Part shown: positions 45,801 through 57,290 of the stretch, one piece after another
Layout of the letters: every line of letters starts with the position of its first letter
Position numbering within the stretch: position 1 is the first letter of the stretch
Assembly: GCA_003008705.1 (NCBI GenBank)
Contig: PDUO01000009.1
Location: 124,001 to 188,000 of the forward strand
DNA from: Pezicula radicicola
Taxonomy: Eukaryota > Ascomycota > Leotiomycetes > Helotiales > Dermateaceae
Reading direction: 5' to 3'
Length of the DNA: 64,000 bases
Made by a program: the position numbers and the translations under genes
The notes under the pieces: generated by a model
The model's database searches: none
The model's input: the letters and a program-made list of their open reading frames with translations, nothing else
Told to the model about the DNA's origin: nothing

Positions 45801-47351
45801 TTGATTCCACTACTCGGCGCGAAAGCAGCTCAACCAGCTCAACTACATCTCAATACCGAGGTCTAGCCGAGAGAGCTCAATCGCTCATCTCGTAATTGAG
45901 TGGGCTAAACCAAGAACCATCTTGGTTCAACTCAGATAGTAAGCATGACACTGATATTGCACTGTCTGGCTTTGATCATTGCCCTTCTAAGAAAGCTAAT
46001 AGGCACTGTAAAGGGCGTTTAGCATTATGTCGCTAATGCAGTAATTATCTAAGGTAGCTATGACTCGTAGCATCTTCAAGATCCTGATACTCTGATAACT
46101 AAGACTACAAAGAGGTGTTCATAGGTATGGGATCATATTTTGTGTAATACGAGACTAGAATTACAAATAAGATCGTTTAATTGAACTCATTCGGTTACTC
46201 ATGGTTCAAAGGTCCCTGTGTGATCATAAATACCCGGCATTGAATTAGGCATCGAGTCGCTATCAAAAATAAGACAGCTCGCTCAGAATTCTTGGAGTGA
46301 AATAAAGGCTGATGAAAAAAAAGGGTTTCCGAGCAAAGGGGCATAGAAAATAGAGGGCTATAACAAATGAGTTTTTATGGAGTACATCGTATATAAATAA
46401 TATTGTATATAACTAGTCCATATGTACATAATGAAGGGAAAACCCCCAGGCGCTAGAAATCCGCGATTATGATTTTACTTCTGCTTAAATTTGATTTGTT
46501 AATATAGGTATAGTAAGATGCTTGCGGTTTTAGAGAAATTAGAGTGAATCATTCAAACTTGTTGCTGCCTAAGTCTTCTTCTGCATGAAGACTTATTCAC
46601 TAGGTACCGTATGATTCACTCTTGACTCAAGTAGAATATAGCAACAGTCTGTGACCCTCCCTGCTTAACAATACACAACCTTAAGCGCTACTCTGAAGGT
46701 ATCATACAACAGAAGCTAGACAATAATTGCTATTAAACTCATGAGTCTTATCTTACTTACAGACCTCACAGGTCCCACAGCTCCTAGAGATCTTACAGTA
46801 CAATCTACCACCACCTTCTACAAGTATGTTAAACACAACTCATTATCCTTCGCAAATATCTAAACAGCCTACCAATATGCAACTTACACCTCGTTCTTTC
46901 TGTAGTAACCTCACTCGAATCCATTTTTACACATACAGCCTTATCCCTTAACCTAATTTACAACACAAGCAATATCTGCAATTTCCGCAACAAGTTGCAG
47001 ATATGCCGAGGATTGGATATATGCTAAGCATGTTACCTACGTTACAAGTAGATTGTAAGTACTTCACAGAATTACACCTTTGCTTAAGAAAACTTAACCA
47101 CGAAGGCGTAAGTTATTACCTTGAAACTTATAATGCGCTGACCTATCGATAGATCCAGGTATCTTTAGAACCAAACCATGCAACAATTTGGTTGTGATCA
47201 ACAGATTGCTTACCTTAAGCAATGTAAGCATTCCTCTCCCTCTATGAGTATATTCAGATTAAGAGACACATTGAATTCTGTATCCAAGTCTCCTTCATCC
47301 CACCCTCATCCAACCAACAAAAAGAAATACTAACCCCTCAAAACCACATAG
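42810..47351. other. Long gene-poor region with degenerate coding remnant
   Basis: About 4.5 kb. 42.8-45.2 kb is HAD 3' flank and unremarkable sequence. 45.2-47.3 kb is AT-rich. A plus-strand frame at 45668-46036 is open for 75 codons, then TAA (45893), then 46 codons, then TAA, with protein-like text (SSTTSQYRGLAERAQSLIS; NQEPSWFNSDSKHDTDIALS). More open, unassigned frames lie at 46760-47200 and may include upstream exons of the next gene. Confidence 0.4.
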
Positions 47352-48533
47352 TGCGAAACCACCTGGCGCTCGGAATTCTGCCTCATAATCCACCGCGCCT
47401 TCACCAACAGCGAAATCACACCCTTCCTAACCCAACCAATCTCCAATCTCTTCAACAATTCTCGCACTTTCGAATTCCCTTTAACAACGAATCAATTGTC
47501 GTCAACCGAGATTGGTCTACTCCAATGGCTACTACTAGCATTTGGTGGTGTAGCTCTCTGGAATGCATTCGTCGATGATGTACTCCGGGACTTGGAATAC
47601 GTTAAGCAGATGATCCGAGAGGATCTGGAGTTTCTTTCCACGAGCCAGATTCCTGTGTTGGAGGAGATGCTTCAGCATTACGAGAATCTAATTCTCGATC
47701 AGGAGGATTTCGATAAGTATGGTGGTCCGATGACGAGATATGAGGAATTGTCTCAAGGTAGACCTATGGTTCCATCAACGGTACAGGGCAAAGTCTCGAA
47801 TTTCGCATTGGAGAATTTGGATCTGGTCACTAAAGTTCCTTCGGAACTTGGACGCGAAGTTACGATTGTACGACAGCTATTCCAGTATAAGATCCGGCGA
47901 CTGAATCGACCTGTAACCACGAACTTTTCGACAAGAAGCTTTGAGGGAAACGTTCGCCTAGAATCTGACCCCAGTAGTCTGGGAATGTTGGGTCAAGAGT
48001 CTGCTCCTGCAGGTTCACAGAACGCTTCTCTCTCCGATATGAATGCAAGTAAAATCCTCATTATATTGGATGAGATGGATGTGAAGCTAGATCGACTGCT
48101 TATGGAGATCCGAGATATCAAAGGCCAGGTCGAGGGGAACCACAACAGAAACAGCTTCTCAACAGCTCAAAAGCGTGAGGCATCAACTGTCGGACAGCCC
48201 GAACCATTGGTAAAATCGCCGCTGATAGATAAGACTACACCTCGTGGGTTTCCAAATGTAAGTGTACCAGATGAGGACAACGAGGGAAACAACATCCCCG
48301 GCAGCCCTGGACCTTTGAAAGATATGAAAGATGAACAAGAGAGAACTTTCGCAATGGAACCACCACGAAATCTAGAAGATCTAGACGCTGATCTTGAAGA
48401 ATGGGAGGACTTTGAAGATCTCGAGCGATCACTCTCGAGCATACTAGATAAGTATGGAGACACAGGCAAGCAAGATTCTGAGTTCGAGGATGATGAAGGT
48501 TGGACATTCGAAGGAAGGAGAAGTATGTCGTGA
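47352..48533 (+). CDS. Unrecognised membrane-anchored protein, 5' end unresolved
   Basis: Open in frame from a CACATAG acceptor-like site at 47351 to the stop at 48533 (393 codons). No ATG occurs before MIREDLEF (about 47611), although the text before it is protein-like (FTNSEITPFLTQPISNL, NNSRTFEFPLTTNQLS). One or more upstream exons must therefore supply the start. A candidate is the phase-matching segment ending INRLLTLSN at a GTAAGC donor (about 47228). One hydrophobic segment, IGLLQWLLLAFGGVALWNAF, could cross a membrane. It is followed by helical, acidic sequence (VLRDLEYVKQMIREDLEFL; LDEMDVKLDRLLMEIRDIKG) with coiled-coil character. The C-terminus is very acidic (LDADLEEWEDFEDLERSLSS). 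No family recognised. Confidence 0.6.
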   Translation, partial: CETTWRSEFCLIIHRAFTNSEITPFLTQPISNLFNNSRTFEFPLTTNQLSSTEIGLLQWLLLAFGGVALWNAFVDDVLRDLEYVKQMIREDLEFLSTSQIPVLEEMLQHYENLILDQEDFDKYGGPMTRYEELSQGRPMVPSTVQGKVSNFALENLDLVTKVPSELGREVTIVRQLFQYKIRRLNRPVTTNFSTRSFEGNVRLESDPSSLGMLGQESAPAGSQNASLSDMNASKILIILDEMDVKLDRLLMEIRDIKGQVEGNHNRNSFSTAQKREASTVGQPEPLVKSPLIDKTTPRGFPNVSVPDEDNEGNNIPGSPGPLKDMKDEQERTFAMEPPRNLEDLDADLEEWEDFEDLERSLSSILDKYGDTGKQDSEFEDDEGWTFEGRRSMS

Positions 48534-49495
48534 GTTTTCTTTCATTCATTGGACGTAATCCGGTGGGATAATTTTGGAAGGATGATTGGATTAGGTGAGT
48601 GAGGGAGGAATATACATTATTGGAGGTGAAGGATTGGTAAATAGGACGTAGGTGGAGCTAGGTAGTTGCTGGTATTTTTGGGGGGCAGGTTATTAAACAA
48701 AGGAGACTTCTCCTGACACAATGTATGCGTAAATAGCGTTACTTTTAGGCTTTCATCAATGGATGAAGCGCTTTATAATCCTTCGTGGCTCTGGTGATTT
48801 CCTCACTTGAGGTGAGTAACTGACTGGGTCACAGAAACCAATTGCATAGCTGAGATTATCCACTGCACTATCAATAAATAACAGAAGGACCCGCAGTAGC
48901 CACAGTTCAACAAGCAGCCCGTCATGTTAAATGACAAGCTCTTGATACATATCTTCCACAGCTTTCGACATGCTATATCTTTTGGAGGCGCTTCGGAGGG
49001 GGAACATGGTGGAGGCATCCATGGGTCTGATCTGAAAGATTGTGGATTATGTTGTGAAATGCTGTCACGGAGTTTGTGCTGAATGAAGAATGATGTATAG
49101 CAGCGAGGCAGGTCGCGTAGTTGTAGTCGCGGGCCTAATTCACTGCACAATCGACATCTTGTGCAGTCTCCATTCACTTTCTATTGTTTCCTGTTGGTTT
49201 GAACTATAGCACGTAGCAGAAAAAAAAACGGTTATTAGTCGTTTTCCCACCCCAGAAACTGGTCAACCAAGAAAAATGCTCCTCTTCCCGTGGCCGCTAC
49301 CGCAAACTTTGCACAACTTTTGAATTTTGGACTTTTCTTTTCATTTCCCAACCGAACCCGAACGCCATTGAGTAGCTATGCACAGAAAACCATGCATCTC
49401 GAGGTATGATACAGCAGCAAACAAATGGCATCTGTAGCCAACCGAGATCCAAGTGCATCAGAAAACACCTACGCAAACCAATCCAGAAGAAGCCA
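48534..49495. other. Intergenic between convergent genes
   Basis: 962 bp, 3' flanks of the unknown membrane protein (plus) and NHP2 (minus). No coding sequence supported. Confidence 0.5.
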
Positions 49496-50237
49496 TTATA
49501 CCCTGACATTTCTCGACTCTTTCTCGACAACCTTAACTAGGTCTTTATAGATATCCGCGAACTCCTCATCACCCTCAATCTTCTCGGCCTTCTTGGCTCC
49601 AACTCTATCTTGGGAGACCATCACTACACTTGTTGGTCGCTTGGTATTTCCTGCTGCTCCTAACTCGGCTCGGCTGGTGACGAAGATGTATGGTACGTTG
49701 TGATCTTCGCAAAGGACTGGAATGTGGGAGATGACATCCATTGGTGAGATGTCTGCTGCAAGGATAACAACACCTGGTACAGATGTGTTGCCTGCTCCAG
49801 CTGGGGATTTTCGTAGTGCCTTAACAACTTCCTTTACTCCACGCTTCAAAGTCTTGTTCTTTGCAGCTGTTCAAGAAAATCAATTAGCATCTACGCTATA
49901 GGTATGTTCAAAATGTCGGTGAAGGGCAAAATAGTTTATTCCTACCTTTCTTAACACTCTTGAGGACTTTTTTGGCAACCTTCTCATCAGCTAAAGGAGC
50001 TGCGAAAGGCACCAAAGCGCCCACAGGCTTGAGAACAATCTCTCCAGCAGTTTCTTCCAATTTAGTCTCGATAACTGCTGTCTCGGTCTCCTTCAAAACT
50101 TCCTCGATTGCTGCTTTCACATTCTCGCCGTTCAACTTGGACTTTTTCTCCTTCTTGGGCTTTGAGACTCCATCTTTTTCGCTGCGCTTCTCCTTCTTCT
50201 CCTTCTTATCGCGCTTCTCAGACTTATCTTTGCCCAT
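49496..50237 (-). CDS. NHP2: H/ACA snoRNP protein Nhp2 (L7Ae family)
   Basis: Two exons 50237-49946 and 49866-49496 (220 aa), 79-nt intron. The N-terminal 60 residues are a Lys/Glu-rich nucleolar-type tail (MGKDKSEKRDKKEKKEKR). The L7Ae domain follows: LKPVGALVPFAAPLADEKVA, KKTLKR-like NKTLKRGVKEVVKALRKS, GVVILAADISPMDVISHIPV, LCEDHNVPYIFVTSRAELGA and KRPTSVVMV. Nhp2 binds H/ACA guide RNAs with Cbf5, Nop10 and Gar1 to direct pseudouridylation in the nucleolus. The C-terminal tail (KKAEKIEGDEEFADIYKDLV) matches fungal Nhp2 rather than Snu13, which is shorter and lacks the basic N-terminal tail. Confidence 0.9.
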
Positions 50238-50750
50238 TTTGATCGAGTGTGTGGAGGTAGAATTGGCGATTGAGAGAGGTCGTGGTGGGCGTGGTGGGAG
50301 CTTTGGGATTCGAGTTCAGAATTATTTTTGCAGAGCGAAAGTTATCCGCGCGCTAGTCCGTTTTTGGAACCACCTCAGCTCAAAGTTAACTCCTTATCAG
50401 TCACTTAAATGGTAAACTAGTTAAGATATTTAGGAACATCTCAAGATAATGTGCTCTAACGCCAGTTGCTAGGACGGGAGGGGTTCGTTTCAATATTTGT
50501 ACATTTGGAATTATTTTGCTGTCCGTCACGAATCTTAATCACCAGCAGACGAAAAGAAGGTACCCAAGCAGTCACCAAGCAGCAGAGACAAAATGTCGTT
50601 AGAACAAGTCCATTGCGTCCCCGTCTACTATATGTTACAGTTCATCAACCCCATTCTCTTGCCCTTGTCTATAGCGATCTAGCATCACGCTTCGAAATCG
50701 GCTAAAGCGCAACGCAGAATTGCTTAGCATCGATGTACACTTCCTCCCAT
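50238..50750. other. Intergenic, NHP2 promoter
   Basis: 513 bp between the NHP2 start and QCR8 stop (both minus). No coding sequence seen. Confidence 0.5.
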
Positions 50751-51445
50751 TTATTCTTCCTCATCAGCAAATTCTGCACGACCAGGCTTTGAGTTCAAGT
50801 ACTCGTTTCTGTATAGTGTGATTAGCAAGGTATTCGAACTTGAAATAACAACTGGGGAAGCAAACCTCTCGATAGCCCATTCCATAGTGGTGTAGGCAAT
50901 GATAAAGGGTGGTGCGAAGTAAAGGACTTGGTGTCTGAAGCGTCTCCAGGTGTTGAAGATAGCTGCGTTCAATGTGCCGGCAAGAGGACGCTGTCGGTTA
51001 CCACTGATAGCATATGATACAACACCCCTCTGGGTTTGAGAACCTGTGAGATCCGGCATCAGCTCTGTCCACTCATCTCCATGCATGCCCAGCAGTCCAG
51101 CAGTCCAGATGATTCCTTATATTCTCCTTCCCGAGACTTGGAAGTGATGTATCCCGCGGATCGATTGCTGACCCACAGCCACGTTGATGGGTAGGTTCGC
51201 TCAGAGCTTTGCAGACTCACCCAAGTTTCCCCATCCTCCAAGGTACCTAAAGAGAACAACCATTAGCTTCCATTCAGCATTAACCGCTTGCCCGCGCTCT
51301 CCATTGTCGTAATAGAGCTCCACGGCCACCTCCTTGAGGGCAGGAGGAAAGAATCTGCCATTCGTACTGGACAGGGCGTCACTCACTTTCCGTATTTCCC
51401 AATCTCTCCATCACCACCGGATCGCATAATTTGAGAAGGTCTCAT
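50751..51445 (-). CDS. QCR8: Ubiquinol-cytochrome c reductase subunit 8 (complex III)
   Basis: Four exons 51445-51387, 51246-51221 (26-nt microexon), 51043-50866, 50808-50751, giving 106 aa in phase. The mature text is canonical: MRPSQIMRSGGDGEIGKYGK, YLGGWGNLG (spread over exons 1-3), VVSYAISGNRQRPLAGTLN, FNTWRRFRHQVLYFAPPFII and YTTMEWAIERNEYLNSKPGR. Qcr8 is a single-pass inner-membrane subunit of complex III contacting cytochrome b; the hydrophobic LYFAPPFIIAYTTMEWAI is the membrane helix. The gene is easy to miss because no exon exceeds 178 nt. It shares a 206-bp bidirectional promoter with PHB1. Confidence 0.9.
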
Positions 51446-51651
51446 GGTGTTTGAATTGTAGGATGTCGACGTAAAGTTTCAATGCCTGTTGTCGTGCTGG
51501 AGCAATCCGGACGTTGAAATCGGTTCATCCTCGCCAAGCATTTTGAGCCTAAGCCGCGCTAGTGGCTTTACCCCAGACGAAAATGTAAAGAGCGACGACT
51601 TAAGCTCATAAACCACCAGCTTGTAAACATCACACCACAAGTTCCGTCAAA
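51446..51651. promoter_or_regulatory. 206-bp bidirectional promoter between QCR8 and PHB1
   Basis: Starts of QCR8 (51445, minus) and PHB1 (51652, plus) are 206 bp apart, including both 5' leaders. Both products belong to the mitochondrial inner membrane. No TATA box and no CCAAT box on either strand were seen; a GATGTCGACGT palindrome-like element lies at about 51462-51472. Confidence 0.6.
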
Positions 51652-52546
51652 ATGGCACAGGTACTACAGCAATTATACAAATACGCCATTCCTCTGGCCG
51701 TGGGAGCTTCATTCGCACAGGCATCCATTTACGATGTTAAGGGTGGCACTCGTGCAGTCATCTTCGATCGTCTGTCGGGTGTGAAGGATACAGTTGTCAA
51801 TGAAGGAACGCACTTTCTTATTCCCTGGCTGCAGAAGAGCATCATCTACGACGTACGGACGAAGCCAAGAAACATATCCACAACCACCGGAAGCAAGGAT
51901 TTGCAGATGGTCAGCTTGACTTTGAGAGTATTGCATAGGCCCGAGGTTGCACAACTGCCAAAGATTTACCAGGTATGAAGCTTTACAATACAAGGACATG
52001 CATTGGACATAGACTGATATGATTTTAAAGAACCTTGGTCAAGATTACGACGAGAGAGTTCTCCCCTCCATCGGTAACGAAGTCCTCAAGTCCATCGTAG
52101 CCCAATTCGACGCCGCAGAGCTCATCACCCAAAGAGAAGCAGTCAGCAACCGCATCCGCTCCGATCTTCTTAAGCGTGCCCAAGAATTCAACATCGCCCT
52201 TGAGGATGTCTCCATTACACACATGACCTTCGGAAAGGAATTCACACGTGCTGTTGAGCAGAAGCAGATCGCACAGCAGGATGCCGAGCGAGCTAGATTT
52301 ATCGTCGAAAAGGCCGAGCAGGAGAGACAGGCCAACGTTATTAGAGCTGAGGGTGAAGCTGAGAGTGCCGATACCATTTCTAAGGCAGTGGCGAAGGCTG
52401 GTGATGGTTTGATTATGATTAGAAGAATTGAAGCGAGCAGGGAGATTGCACAGACGCTGGCGAGCAACCCTAATGTCACATATCTACCTGGAGGTGGAGA
52501 GGGTGGCAAGGAGGGTGGCGGAAAGTTTCTGTTGGGCTTGAGATGA
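51652..52546 (+). CDS. PHB1: Prohibitin-1
   Basis: Two exons 51652-51972 and 52031-52546 (278 aa), 58-nt intron. N-terminal hydrophobic anchor [24 protein letters not shown]/prohibitin domain ([60 protein letters not shown]), coiled coil ([40 protein letters not shown]), and a C-terminal Gly-rich tail. Prohibitins form a ring of Phb1/Phb2 in the mitochondrial inner membrane that acts as a scaffold for m-AAA protease. The spacing and the [17 protein letters not shown] end fit Phb1 rather than Phb2. Confidence 0.96.
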
Positions 52547-53048
52547 TTAAATCGATGAGTGGAATTGGAGTTCTATGTACAACAATAGCAAAAATGTAAT
52601 CATCTCCCCTGTATAGTTTCTCAGTATGAAGGTAGCCTGATTGAGGGTCACAACACTTCCGGGGTGTGCTTAAGTCGATGAGCTGATCCAGAACCAAAGG
52701 TATATAAGCCGTTCTACATTCTCTGTTCACAAGTGAGCAAGCATGAGAATGGTCTGGGAAGAAAGCCTAGCCAATGGAATCGAAAACCAAGCTGACCGTA
52801 TGACAAGAGAAGAGAAGAGAAAATGTCCCACACCTCCTGCTTGTTCTCTCATATTGTTATCACTGGTAGTGGAATGGAAGTCTAACTATTCTGTAGAGAC
52901 AGTTTGAGTAATTCAGCGCCGATGGAGATGCATTACACGAGCATATAGGTAGTTGATTCTACTAAGCATTGTCTTGAAGATATTACAGCTACACCAGCAG
53001 GTAGTTTCCTGTGCTCTCATATATGGCAAAAAGCAATGGATATCTCAT
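52547..53048. other. Intergenic between convergent genes
   Basis: 502 bp, 3' flanks of PHB1 and the 2EXR gene. Nothing recognised. Confidence 0.5.
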
Positions 53049-54020
53049 TCACATCCCAGCGGCCACATCGTCCAACTCTTTCTCCCAGAGCTCGCAAGGG
53101 AAATCAGCAATCGCTATCAGCATAGTAACCTCATATGGAGTTTCGTCCCAGCGCTGAATTCCAGCCTCCAACCACTCCCGCAAAGCATCGACCTTGACGT
53201 CGCTACTCTCCTCATTATAATTTTGGCGAAAAACAGCTGTTAATCCATGCCAGTGGTATGCCAGACCAAAGGATATCCTGTCTTGCCAGGGCGTCCATGG
53301 TCTATGGTGACCGCTATATAAGTCACGCATCCCTGTGCGAAAGAAGCCTGACTCTATTGCTTGGCTTCCATCTCCTAACTTCCAAGATGTCTGAGTGAAA
53401 CGCTCCTCGCCATCTTTAATGATCAACGTCACTTTCCATGGAATGTGGATAGACAACGTGTCCACAGATGGGTTGATATATATAGAGCGTCTTCTAGAGT
53501 CCTGCATGGTGAAGCAGGGTTTATATATGCGCAATGCCTTCTCCCTCGACAGTGAGCAGGCATGGAGAGTGGCTGGGAATGGGCTCAATAACTTGAACTT
53601 GAGTTGAGGGCATTGAACGACCTGAACATGAACCTCTCGAGCTTGATTTTCCTCTGCGTACTCCCAAATGCGCAGGCGCCTGTATACTTTAATCAGCTTC
53701 AGGCCCTCCATACAAACGCTTTGTGGTGATACACTTACAATTCGAAGGGGATATCTGGATAACGGGTGAATATAGATGTCCTTGGAATCTATCCATCAAG
53801 TCAGTTTAGCTAGCTGAAATGGGTTGTAGAAAGTCTGTTAGAGCGATCAGAAACAAGGTTGTGACCTTACCGTTGGCTCTACCACCCTGTTGCTGATGGA
53901 AGCAAAGAATTTAGAGAAACTCCTTTCGGTCGACTCTGGAACATGCCTCATCCAGAAAGCATCTTCATCGTATGCTTGTTCTGCAACGTCAAGCTCCAAT
54001 TCGAAGTCAACCCGGCACAT
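53049..54020 (-). CDS. 2EXR-domain protein
   Basis: Three exons 54020-53871, 53788-53739 (50 nt) and 53679-53049 give 276 aa. The diagnostic motif FTRYPDIPFELRLRIWEYA spans exons 2 and 3 (F-x-x-LP-x-E-[IL]R-x-x-IW pattern), followed by PREVHV-like QAREVHVQVVQC, FKLLSPFPATLHACSLSREK (PALLxxCRESR region), FNPxxDTLxx-like YINPSVDTLSIHI, and a C-terminal region TWRDETPYEVTMLIAIADF. 2EXR proteins are a large expanded fungal family with F-box-like N-termini and unknown function. The 49 residues before the motif are acidic. Both introns were placed by restoring the motif in frame. Confidence 0.72.
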
Positions 54021-54854
54021 GATGATAACGAAGGCAAATGAGTTAAACTGAGACGTCAGAGGAATTTGGGCTGAAATTGGTCCTCGTCAGTGCCTTTTTG
54101 TGACGAGTAGATGTAGTCGTTTGGCGTTGTTTAAGGAGCATGAAACCGTGTTGAAGAGTGATATGGTTTGGAGAAGATAAATAGACGCACCAATTTTAAG
54201 CGAACTGACGGAAAGGGCAGTGACGCTACTCACGACTACTGGATATGGGATGGAACTCAGAAGCCGGAGATTTTCACCCTGGTAAATGCGCTTAGTTGGA
54301 GTGTAAAGCAAGGTAACAGGCCGATTGAAACGTGCAGTGAGTCTTGAGTTTTACTAGAGGAAGCTAATCTGGGCGATCCCATTTCGCTGCCTCACTGAGA
54401 CCAAGTCAAAGGATTTAGGACGCAGCATAATCAGCTTAAGCGGGTCTTTCAGGTACTGGAGGACAGGCGCTCTATCCTCTGGCAGCGTCCTATCTTTCTA
54501 CATTTGCTAATTTACTTGAATTAATTCCAATGCTAACGTTTCAAGACTCATAACTATTGGCAACAGCAATCGGACCCGCATACGGGCTTGATACGTAAAG
54601 CACTTATTCACGTTTTCTACGTCTTTAAATTTGATTGACTATTATATAATGCAAACGATGAAAAGACAAAAATGTAAAAATGCAGCAAAATCATGTAAAC
54701 AGTAAAATGCAACGCTCTTCTTCAACGCCGCCGCTAGAAACGCATAAATCGACGAAGTCTACGGATATCAGAGGAAAATCGCTCGCTTGGACTCGTAAAC
54801 TTCATAAGTGTGTCGAAAACTTTCCTCAAACGGTCATCATATCAGCTATCATAT
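54021..54854. other. Intergenic, 2EXR promoter and lipase 3' flank
   Basis: 834 bp without a supported coding sequence. AT-rich near 54600-54680. Confidence 0.5.
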
Positions 54855-56275
54855 TCACAGAATAAATTCTTCATCAAGCCAATGTCGGAAAACAACTTTG
54901 CCTTCGTCGAAACTTGGCTTATCAGTCCGTATGATAATGGCAGCATGGCTGTGCATGACCTTGTGGATATGCACCGGGTATTTTCTCCAGCCCACGCTAT
55001 CCAACGCCTGGATCATGCGGAACTGATAAGGTGCAAGTGCCAAGGTAGGAACTTCCGGTTGGGATGGCTTCTCTGGCATTTTGGGGGTCTGTGGTCTTGG
55101 CTCTTCGTGGGCTGCTTCTTCCTCACTACCCTCTACGAGATACTCGTGGCTTTGTGCACTGTTCAGGTTCTCGTAAACGTCCTCGACGGCCTCCCGCATG
55201 CCTGTGATCAGCAATGGAACTCTGTAATTGCTTGGTTGTATCCCTGCTAAGCCACTCTCGTGCAGCTTAATTCTGCGATTACTTCTGAGCGATTGGACAC
55301 CAGAGTTTAGGAGGAAAGCAACAACGCCGATTGGTATGAAGAAAACCATAGCGAGAATGAAAGGCAGGCGGCCGATTGTTGTGTGACTGCTCCTGACAAA
55401 TTTTTCATAAAATGTCTCGTCTGACTCTTGAGGATCATTAGGTAAAACCGGACATTTAGGATCGACTATAACATCATCGTAACCTGGTAGGTAGTTGATT
55501 TTTATGTTTTCTAGGTTCGTAAAGGGGTCGGTTTTAGATATCCCCGTAGTGTAGTAGACTGCACTTCGGTCATTGATAATGTTGGTGTATAGAGTCCGGC
55601 GCTCAAACTTCGCAATTCCCTTGACGAATATCGAGTCTGGATCTGCTAGTACTTCCAACAGCGGCTTCCCAGTATCCCTGAACTTGTCTATCGTGAATAG
55701 TTGTCTACCGGATGCTGAGAGGGTCCGGGCGCCAAGAACGTTCCAGATATGATTGTGCCACCCTCGCAGAGGGGTTCTCACACCGAGATGAGGGGTCGCA
55801 AAAGTTGTGAAGTTCTACGGATAGATTAGGGATGATCGTGAGGAGATGTGTCGCACAAACTTACCATTGGCTTAATCTTATCGAAGAATCCTTTGCTGTC
55901 AAGCAAGCCTACCGCATACCGGGCAACGAGACCTCCAAGAGAATAACCAATAACGGAAAGCCTTTTTATTTCCTGGCCTTGTTTCCCCAATTTCTCAATC
56001 TCCTCCTCTATCTCCTGGCATACCCGCTCGCCACCGACTTCGATACCATCGTAGGTGAAGCTTCCGCTGTTCTGCTTGGCCACGAGGATGTGGAGATTCT
56101 CTTCGGGATGCTTTTCTCGTAGAGCCTTGGCCATTTGCATTAAGTGGTTTGGGTTGCCCCATAATCTGGCTATTGTCAGTCGGCGCTTCAAGTACACGGA
56201 AATATGATGGATGCCTCACCCATGAACTAATACGCAGAGGTGCTGCGCTTCATGGCTTGACCCGGTGTGTTCCAT
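54855..56275 (-). CDS. DUF676 serine esterase/lipase (Lpl1-like) with membrane segment
   Basis: Three exons 56275-56220, 56165-55865, 55814-54855 (438 aa). The N-terminus HLCVLVHGLWGNPNHLM carries the oxyanion HG motif across intron 1; the nucleophile elbow is LSVIGYSLGGLVARYAVG; then FTTFATPHLGVRTPL and a His/Asp region including YDDVIVDPKCPV. A hydrophobic segment GRLPFILAMVFFIPIGVVAF (about residue 300) could anchor it to a lipid droplet or ER. The C-terminus PHIHKVMHSHAAIIIRTDKP contains a likely catalytic His. The family includes yeast Lpl1, a lipid-droplet phospholipase. The Pro/Glu-rich linker (EEPRPQTPKMPEKPSQPEVP) is specific to this protein. Confidence 0.83.
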
Positions 56276-57290
56276 GACTTTTTGAGTGAGCAAGGACCGG
56301 TCGATACAAAAGGTGAAGGGGAGCAAGGTGACAGATGGGAGTTAAGTGAAGTGGTCGAAGAAGTTGCCTCGATGAGACAACTTCTTATGACCACCTCTTA
56401 CGACCGCAGAAGCGGCCGACAGCCCACGGACCGGGTTTTGGGCGAACTGATGATGCGCACTAACTGCAGCTTCTCGCAGCTCGGCAACGGTAATAAGGCT
56501 GTGAGATGGAGGGATCTTTAGCGCAGACAGTTCATGCAGCGTACATAAGTTACAACAAGATGCAGATTCTGGGTCAAAAACGAAGAAAACGAAGAAAGAA
56601 ACTGAGTGAAAGAAAGAGAAATTTTGGTGGGAGAATGTGGGACTTGTTATAGGGCTCAGCGCACAGTCACTCAGAGATAAGGGAGTACCAAAGATTAGGT
56701 AGCAAGCCGCAGGGTCTTGCAGGGGGCGATCTTCACATTTTTTAGATAGTTTTGTGCTGTGTTACGATAACAAAACTGCCAGCGGCGGTGACCCTGAAAC
56801 CCCTGGCTAGCCTACTGTATGATGTGCCCAAACACAGGGCATCCTCATGATCTGGCGATCTTAGGCTGCATGCATCTCAGCGCCTTACTGTTGGCTGCCC
56901 CCTGAACTTCGGGGCATTCACCGTGTCATTTTCGACCTATCGACATTTGACGTTCTACATGACGTAAAGCGCGTGCCTCGCCAACTTCTTCTGCATAGCT
57001 ACAGAGACAAACAAGCCCTCCCGCAGCCTTCCTCATCAGCCTTGCTACCCGCTGAAGTCCATCCTTCTTTAACCGACCGCCTGGTCTTCCCGAAGCCAAA
57101 TACCTCGCTCAAATCTCCCTTACTTGCATGTTATCTTTTGCATATCTATTTTCGTGTCGGCGTTGACGCCTTCTGCACTGGATACAAAAAAAGGCACGTG
57201 TCCTTATTTGGCTCCATGTTGTGCCCCAACGGCACCCATCTTCACCTATCATAAGCCGCCTGATATCATCTGCATTACACGACCTTCAAT
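56276..57290. other. Divergent promoter region of the lipase and REX3-like genes
   Basis: 1,015 bp between outward-facing starts. No coding sequence supported. Confidence 0.5.

Noticed and set aside
51059..51259. 66-codon minus-strand frame inside QCR8 intron 2.
   Set aside because: It includes the 26-nt exon out of frame, and canonical Qcr8 text is recovered only by splicing.
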